The position numbers were made by a program, and so were the translations under genes. From positions 62,001-126,000 of the forward strand of contig NZ_CP034463.1 in NCBI RefSeq assembly GCF_003955715.1: a stretch of 64,000 nt of DNA. Direction: 5' to 3'. Below, in pieces: positions 26,644-34,458 of the stretch. The first letter of the stretch is position 1; each line of letters starts with the position of its first letter. The stretch is from Streptomyces aquilus (GTDB lineage Bacteria; Actinomycetota; Actinomycetes; Streptomycetales; Streptomycetaceae). Below the pieces are notes generated by a model. The model saw only the letters and a list, made by a program, of their open reading frames with translations, did not search any database and was not told where the DNA came from.

Positions 26644-29013
26644 ATGGCGGGGCGACGGGAGAAGGAGCTTGTTGCCCGGGTGCCGGAAATGGCGGAGGTG
26701 GCGCGCTGGCTGCGGCAGTCGCGCCACCTGTCGGGCCTCACGTACGAAGACCTCGTACAGGCTACGGGCTTCAGCAGGGGCAGACTCAACCGGGCAGCCC
26801 ACGGCTGGCGCTCCCCCTGGCCGGTGGTCGAGGCGTTCACCCGGGCCTGCGGCACGGACGTAGCCGAGGCCAGACAGCTCTGGCTGAAGGCGAAGGCCGC
26901 CCTTGAGGGGATCGACCAGGGCCCCGATGTGATCTCCATCGGGCAGGTGGGCACTTTCGAGGAATTGCGCGAAGCGATGAACCGCCTGCGCGCCCTGGCA
27001 GGTTCGCCGAGCCTGCGTGAGCTGGAAGATCGGGCTGGAAAGAGGCTGACGCGGAGCACCTTGAGCAATGTCCTGAGCGGAGCGGTGAATCCCCGCCGGA
27101 ACCTGGTGGTGATGTTCGCCGAGATCGTGGGGGTAGGACGCAGTGAGGCAGCAGCCTGGGCAGCTGCCTGGGAGCGTGCCGACACCAACTCTCGTGCCGC
27201 ACGGGCTCGTACGGCACGAGACCTCAAGGCCCCGGCGAAGCCGTTGATGTTGGTGCCTGCTCCGGCCGCGCTGGCCGCGTTGGCCGACATCCCGCTGGCC
27301 GAGTGGGCGGCTGTGGCCGAGTTGGTGGACGCCGTGATGAAAGGCAGCACAGGGGCGGGGCAGCACCCTGCGGTCACGGTCGGATTCCAGCACGATCCGG
27401 ACTCCCCCGGCCACGAGACGATCACCGTCTCGTGCCGGCACACCGGTATGGACCGCGACACCATCAGCAAGGCTTTCCTGGCAAGTTGGACCGGCGGGAC
27501 GCAGGACCAGGACATCTTCGGCCTGGGCTTTGTCGTGGCGTGTCTGCAGCTGGGTGCGCACATCACGCTGCGCACCGCCCGGGCAGGCGATACGGCATGG
27601 ACCGTCCTCACCTTCGATCTGGCCTCCCTTACCGCCGGCTCCCCCTGGCACGCGCTCATCGGCGCGGAACCCAAAGCAGCGGCGGAGGACCAGGGCACGT
27701 TCATCACCATCAAAGCCCTGCGCGACCCCTGGCCGCCGGGCAGGCAGAACCGTCTGCGGCATCAGCTGGGAGACATTTACAGCTACCTGCTGCGCAAGGA
27801 GCAGGTACAGCTGACCGTGTCTGACCGGCCGGTGGCTCCCCGCATGCCGTGCATCTGGGGCGAGAACCGCGTTGTCCAGCGGCGCGAGGGCAACATCGCG
27901 GCCGTGCAGCGCCTCGACATCGTGCTGGCCACGCGGTATCGCTGCCGGAACTGCCGTCACACCAGTCCGCTTGGCTCACCGCATTGTCTGCAGTGCCAGG
28001 GAACACAGCTCGAGTTGACGGAACAACGCGTATGGGGCTGGCTGGGCGTTCAGCGCTATCTGCACGGCAGTGACTACGGCCTCGACTTCTATCGCAACGG
28101 CCGCAAGGTTCTCGTCAGGGACAAAGGCCTGTTCTTCTTCGAGGATGGCCCTGACCGCTCCATGGTGGAGTATCCGGTGGACGGGCCCGCGAAGGGCAGG
28201 CTGGTCGGTGAGATCCACTGTGACCACGTGCCCGTCAACTTCACCAAGACGGCATTCGATTACGACAGCCCGGAATGGCGTGCGGTCGTCCATGCCGTGC
28301 GCGGCCCCGGCCCTCTTGCTCCCCGGCACGCCCAGCGGTTGGGATACGCGCCCAACACCAGTCCCCTGGCCACCCTCTTCCGCGCCTTCCGCAGGAACGA
28401 TCCCGGTCTGCGGAACCTGATCCCCGGAGACGGAGCAAAGGCCCTGCACGATGAAGCCGCCGCATGGGCGGAGCGTTTCCGCAAAGGAGATCCTGCCTAT
28501 CAAAGCGACGACAAGTGGTACGAGGCCGCCCTCGCACACGACACGCCGCGTCCCGCCGTCGTTGCGGCCGCCGACGACCGTATCGATCTGGTGAGCCTGT
28601 CCCCCGAGGACTTGGACGATCTCGTCCACCGCCTCTGCATGGAGCTGCACGGCACTACTGAAGGCGGCCCCCGCGAGTTGATCGGACCAGGGCCAGCAAC
28701 CACTGTCTTGCGTGACAGGCCCACCACCGGCGAACGGTGGGTGCTTCAGTGCCGGCGCAACCGGCACGTCGTGCCTCTGGAGACGGTTCACGCCCTGGCC
28801 GGGCAGATGCTGGACGTGCAGGCCAGCCGGGGCATCCTGGTCACCACCAGCTGGTTCGGGGCAAGCAGCCATGCGTTCGCCCAACGCAGCGGCCGCATCG
28901 ATCTGGTGGACGGCCGAACTCTGAAAGCCCTTCTGCGTGAACACCTCGGCATCGAGGCCCGGCTCGGACTTGGCCGTCTTCCGCCTGAGTGGAATCCGGG
29001 AGACATTGCCTGA
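26644..29013 (+). CDS. HTH-MORC-like GHKL ATPase-zinc ribbon-Mrr-like fusion
   Basis: A 789-residue protein. HTH 1 is at residues 15-75 (LTYEDLVQATGFSRGRLNRA) and HTH 2 at about 105-175 (RSTLSNVLSGAVNPRRNLVV). A GHKL ATPase domain at about 215-400 resembles MORC/MutL-type domains, with an N-box at AVAELVDAVMKG (225-234), a G1 box at TGMDRDTISKAF (267-278) and a G2 box at FGLGFVVACLQLG (292-304). The Asn usually following ELVD is Ala230, and the Asp of the usual DxGxG is missing, so ATP use is uncertain. A zinc ribbon has C434-x2-C437 and C448-x2-C451. The C-terminus (about 690-770) resembles an Mrr/REase core (GERWVLQCRRNRHVVP, then RGILVTTSWFGASSHAFA, then IDLVDGRTL), with Arg704 where QxK nucleases have Lys. 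Prokaryotic MORC-like ATPases are known from restriction-linked gene neighbourhoods. A role in sensing and blocking foreign DNA is inferred. Confidence 0.75.
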   Translation: MAGRREKELVARVPEMAEVARWLRQSRHLSGLTYEDLVQATGFSRGRLNRAAHGWRSPWPVVEAFTRACGTDVAEARQLWLKAKAALEGIDQGPDVISIGQVGTFEELREAMNRLRALAGSPSLRELEDRAGKRLTRSTLSNVLSGAVNPRRNLVVMFAEIVGVGRSEAAAWAAAWERADTNSRAARARTARDLKAPAKPLMLVPAPAALAALADIPLAEWAAVAELVDAVMKGSTGAGQHPAVTVGFQHDPDSPGHETITVSCRHTGMDRDTISKAFLASWTGGTQDQDIFGLGFVVACLQLGAHITLRTARAGDTAWTVLTFDLASLTAGSPWHALIGAEPKAAAEDQGTFITIKALRDPWPPGRQNRLRHQLGDIYSYLLRKEQVQLTVSDRPVAPRMPCIWGENRVVQRREGNIAAVQRLDIVLATRYRCRNCRHTSPLGSPHCLQCQGTQLELTEQRVWGWLGVQRYLHGSDYGLDFYRNGRKVLVRDKGLFFFEDGPDRSMVEYPVDGPAKGRLVGEIHCDHVPVNFTKTAFDYDSPEWRAVVHAVRGPGPLAPRHAQRLGYAPNTSPLATLFRAFRRNDPGLRNLIPGDGAKALHDEAAAWAERFRKGDPAYQSDDKWYEAALAHDTPRPAVVAAADDRIDLVSLSPEDLDDLVHRLCMELHGTTEGGPRELIGPGPATTVLRDRPTTGERWVLQCRRNRHVVPLETVHALAGQMLDVQASRGILVTTSWFGASSHAFAQRSGRIDLVDGRTLKALLREHLGIEARLGLGRLPPEWNPGDIA

Positions 29014-29026
29014 GCATCCCGGCTCT

Positions 29027-29052
29027 CGCTGCCAGCCGTACGGCTGGCAGCG
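29027..29052 (+). terminator. Perfect palindrome after the MORC-like gene
   Basis: CGCTGCCAGCCGT and its exact complement form a 26-bp palindrome 14 bp after the stop codon. It likely ends transcription of the MORC-like gene. 29053-29349 shows no supported gene. Confidence 0.65.
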
Positions 29053-29349
29053 TCGTTCGCGAAGGCCATCGCTGCTTCGGCTGTGCCTGTCCCTGGTCGA
29101 CTGAACCAGTCGCGGAGCGCGCCGCGCGCGGGCGCTGTCGTGCCGCGATCGGAAATAACCCGAATCTGCCTGCCTGTTCGCTACTCGGGGGCTAAAGTCG
29201 CGTTTCAGGCCCGGGTCGCCGCTCGTAGCGATGGCACGAGCTGCAACAGACTTCCACGCTGTCCGGGGATGCGGTCGTACCGTGCCCACCAGCAGCTTTC
29301 TTCTCACTGCGGCGGGCTTCGGCTTGCCGCGCATCGTTGGAGCTCCTCC

Positions 29350-30783
29350 ATGACAGCCGTCCAGGCCACCCCATCTGCGCTGCCCCGCGACTTCTTCTGC
29401 GAGCACTCCGCCAGCAAAAGCCGCGTTCTCGTTCTGCTGGCACACCCTGACGGGCCCTCCAGCCTGCAGGCCGTCATGACCTGCAAGGATGCGCTCGTGG
29501 CCCAGCATGCCGCGCTCCTCCTCTCCCTCGCTGCCCGCAACGGGATCCTCACCGCGCCGCAGCAGAACACGGCGGGCAAACTGCTCACTGTGCTGCCGGA
29601 TGCTCCTGCTGCCTCCTTCCGTCAAGCTCTCGACCAGGCACGCGCGGGGGTGTGGCCCGCCGGCTCGCCGGGGTTCACCTGGCCTTCCGACGACCCGTTC
29701 GACTGGGTGCAGGAGAGCGGCACGGAAGAGGCACTTCCCGTTTCCGCTATCCGCACCCCGAGGGACGCTCGGCTCGCCGACCTGCCCGGTCCGGTGATTC
29801 GCGTGGTCCAGTTGCGCGAGTTCCACGTCTACGACCAGGCCAAGGCACTCACGGCAGCGGCCGCCAGCGGCTGGGAGCCTGCGCCGCAGGAGGAGCTCAC
29901 CCAGGAGGATCCGCACGACCTGACCGGCGCTGTCATGTTCGCTGCCGAGACCACGGGTGACCTGCCGGGCGCGGACTGCCTGAACGACACGCAGGAAGGT
30001 CAACTGCTGCTGTCTGCTCAGGGAGACGAGGTCGCCGACTGGTCGGCTGAGCCGGTCCGCGTCGATTTCGGCTCGGGCTGGCGCCTGCACCGGACCAATC
30101 GCTCCGGCACCGCCTCGAGCACGGGCGCTGTGCCCGAGAGCGACCAGGAGCAGCCGGACTTCGCCGCTCTCTTCGCGCTGCCCGCGGCGTGCGACTGCGA
30201 GGAGGAGGACTGCCGCAAGTGCGACTGGACGCTCACGCCGCGCACGGCCGAGCTGCTGTACAGCGCGCTGGTCGAGCTTGCTGAGTCGGCTTACGACGAT
30301 GCCGCCGAGTTGGGTGATCGTCCCGTCATCAAGGACGATGACGGTGCCTGGGGCTTCTTCTCCCGTCTTCCGCAGGTGACCTGGCGCCAGAACGCGCAGT
30401 GGCGGCGCGGCCTGGCCCGGGCCTGCGACGATCTGGCAGGCGACCTCGCGAGCGGCAGATGGCCCCGGCCCGTCTGCGCGGCGGAGGAGATGGTCTTGCA
30501 TCTCGCCCTCGACGATGCCCTCGAGCATCTGGAAGCCGGTGACGGCAGTCCGCATGCGGCACTGCCCACGCACCGCGACGACTATGACTTCGACGCCTGC
30601 TCGGATTTCTTCTTCCAGGACCACGATGTGCTGTGGCTGTACGACAGCAAGTACAGCGAAGACGCCGGAGAAGCCGAGGGCAGGGAGCCTGTCGGCGTCC
30701 CGCCCGCCTTGCACCCGGACAACTGGTTCGAAGACTTCCTCAACGTCCCTGCGCGCTCCCCAGAGCGCGGATACCGCCGCTGA
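29350..30783 (+). CDS. Large acidic hypothetical protein
   Basis: 477 residues from ATG 29350. The protein is acidic and has a Cys cluster CDCEEEDCRKCDW in its second half, a possible metal site. Helical stretches include RTAELLYSALVELAESAYDD and WRRGLARACDDLAGDLASGR. The N-terminal part (LVAQHAALLLSLAARNGILT) looks like a small helical domain. I recognise the type as a Streptomyces hypothetical but give no function. It follows the MORC-like gene on the same strand, separated by a terminator-like palindrome. Confidence 0.7.
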   Translation: MTAVQATPSALPRDFFCEHSASKSRVLVLLAHPDGPSSLQAVMTCKDALVAQHAALLLSLAARNGILTAPQQNTAGKLLTVLPDAPAASFRQALDQARAGVWPAGSPGFTWPSDDPFDWVQESGTEEALPVSAIRTPRDARLADLPGPVIRVVQLREFHVYDQAKALTAAAASGWEPAPQEELTQEDPHDLTGAVMFAAETTGDLPGADCLNDTQEGQLLLSAQGDEVADWSAEPVRVDFGSGWRLHRTNRSGTASSTGAVPESDQEQPDFAALFALPAACDCEEEDCRKCDWTLTPRTAELLYSALVELAESAYDDAAELGDRPVIKDDDGAWGFFSRLPQVTWRQNAQWRRGLARACDDLAGDLASGRWPRPVCAAEEMVLHLALDDALEHLEAGDGSPHAALPTHRDDYDFDACSDFFFQDHDVLWLYDSKYSEDAGEAEGREPVGVPPALHPDNWFEDFLNVPARSPERGYRR

Positions 30784-30887
30784 ACCGCAGGCACGGCTCT
30801 TGGCATCAGCCGATGTCGTGAACCCTTCGCCTTCTGCACTCACATCGCCACGGGCTGGCGCCCGGACCTGCAACAGAGAGCACCTGG

Positions 30888-31217
30888 ATGAACGTGAGCA
30901 CGCAGCCCGTATGGGCTGAAGAGAGATACGAGCGCAACAAGGTCCGCCAGCTGCTGGTCCCCGGCGGCACACTACAGGCCACCGACGAGGCCGGGGCGCT
31001 ACAAGTTTCCAACGTCTACGGCAGCTGGCCCGCGGTACGCACGCCAGCGGAAGCGGCCGACGGGCTGACCGCCGTGCTGCCCGGCTCTTCCGGCCAGGAG
31101 GTGCACTGGCAGGGCAGCCGCATGGCGCACCCGCCGCAGGCGGTGGTGGAGTCGTATCGGGATGCCATCGGCTTTGGGTGCGGATCCTTTGAAGTGACCG
31201 TCGGGATCAAGCGGTGA
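30888..31217 (+). CDS. Hypothetical protein abutting an ISKra4 element
   Basis: 109 residues from ATG 30888, just after a weak purine site. The N-terminus NVSTQPVWAEERYERNKVRQ is followed by a mixed beta region. The last 7 residues (VTVGIKR) lie inside the ISKra4 inverted repeat, so the original C-terminus was probably replaced by the insertion. Function unknown. Confidence 0.45.
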   Translation: MNVSTQPVWAEERYERNKVRQLLVPGGTLQATDEAGALQVSNVYGSWPAVRTPAEAADGLTAVLPGSSGQEVHWQGSRMAHPPQAVVESYRDAIGFGCGSFEVTVGIKR

Positions 31218-32819
31218 GGCCGTAGTTCTGCGGGTCGGGGCTGGGGTAGAGGCGTTGATGTTCACGCACCGCGTGGTAGCGCCAGTAGTCCTCGAAGTCG
31301 CCGTTCGTGATCAGTGCGCGGAGTTGGAGGACGGCTTCGGCGCCGTCGAGTCCCCAGCGGGCGCCGGTGATGTCAAGGCGGTCGGCGATGAGGTGGCGGC
31401 AGGCGCCTTCGACGGCGCCGGTGGCGATTGGCCAGCCAGCCGTGAGGGCGGTGTCGTAGTGGAGCTGGTCGAGGTGACCGGTGAGATAGCGAGCGCAGGT
31501 GGTGACGGCGTCGCAGCGGGTTGCGGGAAGCTGTTCTGCTGCGGCCTGGGCGGTCATCTCGGTGGCGGCGCGGTCGGCGTGTCCGGCGAGGATCGCGGTG
31601 AGTTTGTCTGCGGCCCAGGTCTCGGCCTCGCGGCTGCCGACCGGATGGAAGGCATGCGCGTCCGTCCACGTGTACTCGGCGACGTGCACGAAGTCGAGCA
31701 GGATATTCAGGTGAATGCCGCGGCGGTCGGCTTCGGCCTGGATCAGGTCGAGTTGGTGGCGGGCGCCGTCGACGAGGACGAGCCAGTCCCGCAGATGCCG
31801 GGGGTCGCGGGCCTCGGCCTGGTCGAAGGCGTCGGCGACGACCAGTTCTGGAGAGTGCATCACCGAGGCGGTGCACCATTTGCGCTCCGCTTTCGGGCCC
31901 TGTCGTGGCGGCCGGGTTTCGCTTCGGCCACCGGGCGGGTGGACGATATCGTGCGGCCGACGTGGGGCCGGAACGACATCGAAGACGCAGGCCACCGTCG
32001 CCATGCGTTTGCGGTTGGGCTTCTCGCCCGGGGCCAGGCGTCCGCGTCGCCCGGCCGCCGCGCTCTTGGCCGCGGCTCGGCGGGTGGCTTCGCGCAGGGC
32101 TTCGGGGCGCATCACCACGCCCTTGCCGTCGATCTCGATGACCAGCGGCATCTCGCGGGTGCACGGGGTGGGGATCTTCGCCGTGTAGTAGGCGGCGATG
32201 TCGACCGCGGAGGCGACCACCAGTTCTTTGAGGCGGCGCTTGCCCAGCACCTTCCCACATCGTCGCTCGATTGCAGCGGCAGCCTGGTCGAACGAGCCTC
32301 TCACGGCTTCCAGGACCGCGAGCCGGGCAAGGCCGCGTGAGTGCCGGCCCGCGGGCAGCGACAGCTTCTCGTCTGCTGGGTGCACGTTGGCAACGCCTCG
32401 GCCACGATGGGCGATCCGGGTCACCCGAACTGGCCCGAACACGCACGTCAGTAGGCGGCGGTGACCCATCTCTCGCCAGGTTCGAGGCTGTCCTTCCGGA
32501 CCGAGTACCAGGGGCTGCCCTCGGTCCGCTCGCATCGTGTCCTCCTCCTTCCTGGCTCGCTGATCGAGGTGGTTCTGCATCAAATGCCGCAGCAGTTCGC
32601 GCCCTAACTCTTCGAGCTGGGCTTCGAGTTCGTCGTGAGACAAGTCTGCTGCCGGGCCGTCGGCCAGCGTCGAGATGAGGCGTTCGAAGGCATCACGGGA
32701 GGCGGAGTATGGATCAGGCTCGGGTAAGGCATCGTACGGTTCCATCGAGGGCTCTTCTTCGGGAGTGATTCGTTTTGGTTGGCACCTACGAATCTACGGA
32801 GAAGAGCCCCTTGGTCACT
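31193..32819 (-). mobile_element. ISKra4-family insertion sequence, about 1.63 kb
   Basis: Short imperfect inverted repeats (AGTGACCNNNGGGNTC read inward) start at 31193 and end at 32819. They enclose a single transposase gene. No target duplication is seen. The left end overlaps the 3' end of a hypothetical gene. The right end contains the stop codon of a coiled-coil/winged-helix gene. Confidence 0.6.
31207..32745 (-). CDS. ISKra4-family transposase
   Basis: A 512-residue transposase. The N-terminus is helical with an RELLRHLMQNHLDQRA segment. Family signatures follow: YYTAKIPTPCTREMPLVIEI, then DGKGVVMRPEALREATRRA; the middle WLVLVDGARHQLDLIQAE and ILLDFVHVAEYTWTDAHAF; and the C-terminal GAVEGACRHLIADRLDITGA and WGLDGAEAVLQLRAL. 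These match the DDE-type ISKra4 family seen often in Streptomyces. The frame is intact. Confidence 0.88.
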   Translation of the reverse strand: MEPYDALPEPDPYSASRDAFERLISTLADGPAADLSHDELEAQLEELGRELLRHLMQNHLDQRARKEEDTMRADRGQPLVLGPEGQPRTWREMGHRRLLTCVFGPVRVTRIAHRGRGVANVHPADEKLSLPAGRHSRGLARLAVLEAVRGSFDQAAAAIERRCGKVLGKRRLKELVVASAVDIAAYYTAKIPTPCTREMPLVIEIDGKGVVMRPEALREATRRAAAKSAAAGRRGRLAPGEKPNRKRMATVACVFDVVPAPRRPHDIVHPPGGRSETRPPRQGPKAERKWCTASVMHSPELVVADAFDQAEARDPRHLRDWLVLVDGARHQLDLIQAEADRRGIHLNILLDFVHVAEYTWTDAHAFHPVGSREAETWAADKLTAILAGHADRAATEMTAQAAAEQLPATRCDAVTTCARYLTGHLDQLHYDTALTAGWPIATGAVEGACRHLIADRLDITGARWGLDGAEAVLQLRALITNGDFEDYWRYHAVREHQRLYPSPDPQNYGLTA

Positions 32820-33342
32820 GCGAGTTGCTGCGGTCTCGCCCCGGGCCTTGCCGGGCGAGGGTGAACTGTCCCGGCGTGTTCTCGTCCAGCCAGCCTCGTT
32901 CCACCAGCCGCTTCAGCTTTTCCCGGGTGCCCTCGATCTTCCCGGTCGTCGTCGGCAGACCGATCCGCGGCACGATCTGCTTGGCCTGCAGCGGTCCTGG
33001 CGCGTCAGCGATGATCTCCACGATGTCCCGGTAGACATCCGGTAATACCGCCACCACCAGGCCCTCCCGCCAAGGCGGCACCATCATCACCCCGACGCCG
33101 TGAGGCACCGACGTCTCGTCCGGCGCCGGAGCATCCCCCGCCGCAAGGTGCGGTCCGGCCTGAGCGGCCGACAGTTCCGCCAGCACCTGCGCGACGGTCT
33201 CCCGCGTGATCTCGAGCCGCGAAAGATCCTCCCGAGCCGCCTCCAGCCGGATGGCCAACTCGGCTGCCTCAGCTTGGAGTGCCTCCACGCGCCGCCGAGC
33301 TGCGGCCTCTCGAGCCTGAAGCTCTTCCGGCAAAGACACCAT
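32815..33342 (-). CDS. Coiled-coil/winged-helix companion of the ISKra4 element
   Basis: The start is ATG 33342 (MVSLPEELQAREAAARRRVE), with GGAGG upstream; this gives 175 residues. A coiled coil (ELAIRLEAAREDLSRLEITR) leads into a winged-helix part (VYRDIVEIIADAPGPLQAKQ, then GTREKLKRLVERGWLDENTP). It shares RLxITRET and the REKLKRLVxRGxL pattern with the protein at 13114-13530. Its TGA stop is formed inside the IS end, 70 bp before the transposase start. It is likely a DNA-binding partner of mobile elements. Confidence 0.6.
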   Translation of the reverse strand: MVSLPEELQAREAAARRRVEALQAEAAELAIRLEAAREDLSRLEITRETVAQVLAELSAAQAGPHLAAGDAPAPDETSVPHGVGVMMVPPWREGLVVAVLPDVYRDIVEIIADAPGPLQAKQIVPRIGLPTTTGKIEGTREKLKRLVERGWLDENTPGQFTLARQGPGRDRSNSQ

Positions 33343-33524
33343 GGCGCCCCACCTCCATCCCGCCACGGTAGAAGCCCGACGACACCACCACACACCAATC
33401 AGCGTTTGCCCAGCTCTCCCCGCCCGGGAGCAACTACACCCAATCGATCATTCGAAGGGGAAGAGCAGGACAATAGGCAAGTGCAATCAGTGATTCCCCT
33501 AGACCGGAGCAGGGTGCTGAGCCG

Positions 33525-33968
33525 ATGATCAAAACACCGCCCACGATGCAGATGGTCTCCTTTGCGGCCTGGCGGGACACTGCCCCGCATACGGGCCACC
33601 ATGCCGATCGGCACTACGTCACCCTGGCCGAACTCCTGATCCGCCTGGGGAGTTACGGCCTCACGCTCACGTGGCGAGCCCGGATCTTCGACGATCACCC
33701 ACACTCCAGCTTCGCGGAGCTGGTCAGAGCTTCAGCCGGCCACGGAATCCCCACCCTCGAGCTGTTGGCCATGGACGCGCCCCACCTGCAGGCCGTCGAC
33801 GGAGACTTTGAAGGCTACGCGGGTAGCGAGCTCGTGCTGACCCTGAGGGAGTTCGACAGTTCAAGCTGGGATGTCCGCACAGCAGACGAGTGGGTACTCA
33901 ACGAGATCCGACGACACTATCCGGACGCCAAGCCCATGACCCCGGACGAATGGGATGCCACGAACTGA
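33525..33968 (+). CDS. Hypothetical acidic protein
   Basis: 147 residues from ATG 33525. The sequence (ADRHYVTLAELLIRLGSYGL, then HLQAVDGDFEGYAGSELVLT and a DEWDATN end) has good codon use and mixed alpha/beta character. No signal, membrane segment or known motif is seen. Confidence 0.6.
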   Translation: MIKTPPTMQMVSFAAWRDTAPHTGHHADRHYVTLAELLIRLGSYGLTLTWRARIFDDHPHSSFAELVRASAGHGIPTLELLAMDAPHLQAVDGDFEGYAGSELVLTLREFDSSSWDVRTADEWVLNEIRRHYPDAKPMTPDEWDATN

Positions 33969-34125
33969 TCCCCGAGGAGGGAACCGTCACTCCAAAGGAT
34001 CCGCACCCAACAGAGATCCCGCAGCCGACGCCCTGGCACTGGCCGTATCCAGGCGCCCACGACCGACGGCATCACCACAGCGCACGCCGCGTGGGCCTGA
34101 CGAAGTACGGCAAGGCGTCCGTCGT

Positions 34126-34335
34126 TCATAGTGCTGCGAGGACGAAGGTCAGCAATGCCAGGGAGAGCGTGGCACTGCCCGCGAAGGCCACGGCACCCCG
34201 TAGCAGGGCGCTGGCGTAAGTGGCTCCGTCGAGGCGGGCAAGTACGCCAGCCGCTGCTCCTACGAGCATGCAGAAGAGTGCAACGACTGCTAGGAGCAGG
34301 ACCAGGAGCATCAGGTGGATGGGTGAGGTGTTCAT
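34126..34335 (-). CDS. Two-span small membrane protein, paralogue of the SIR2-linked one
   Basis: The ATG at 34335 gives 69 residues with two hydrophobic helices (LLVLLLAVVALFCMLVGAAA and RGAVAFAGSATLSLALLTFV) and the loop ARLDGATYASALL. The same layout and loop occur at 9088-9288. It is divergent from the HTH-NACHT gene, with about 120 bp between starts. The gap 33969-34125 shows no supported gene. Confidence 0.65.
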   Translation of the reverse strand: MNTSPIHLMLLVLLLAVVALFCMLVGAAAGVLARLDGATYASALLRGAVAFAGSATLSLALLTFVLAAL

Positions 34336-34458
34336 GACTTCTTCCCGGAGCGGTCGACGACGGGGACTCCAGGAAATTTCGCGGCTTTCGTGTTCACCGG
34401 GGTTCAGGGCGAACAAAGATGAACGAAGACGGTCGCCCGGGGGACGGAGAAGCAGGAC

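Noticed and set aside
27976..30972. A 998-codon minus-strand open frame across the MORC-like gene and its neighbour
   Set aside because: It crosses two clear plus-strand genes and has no domain signal; long antisense frames are expected at this G+C content.
31255..32340. A 361-codon plus-strand frame inside the ISKra4 element
   Set aside because: It lies antisense to the transposase, whose family motifs are clear.
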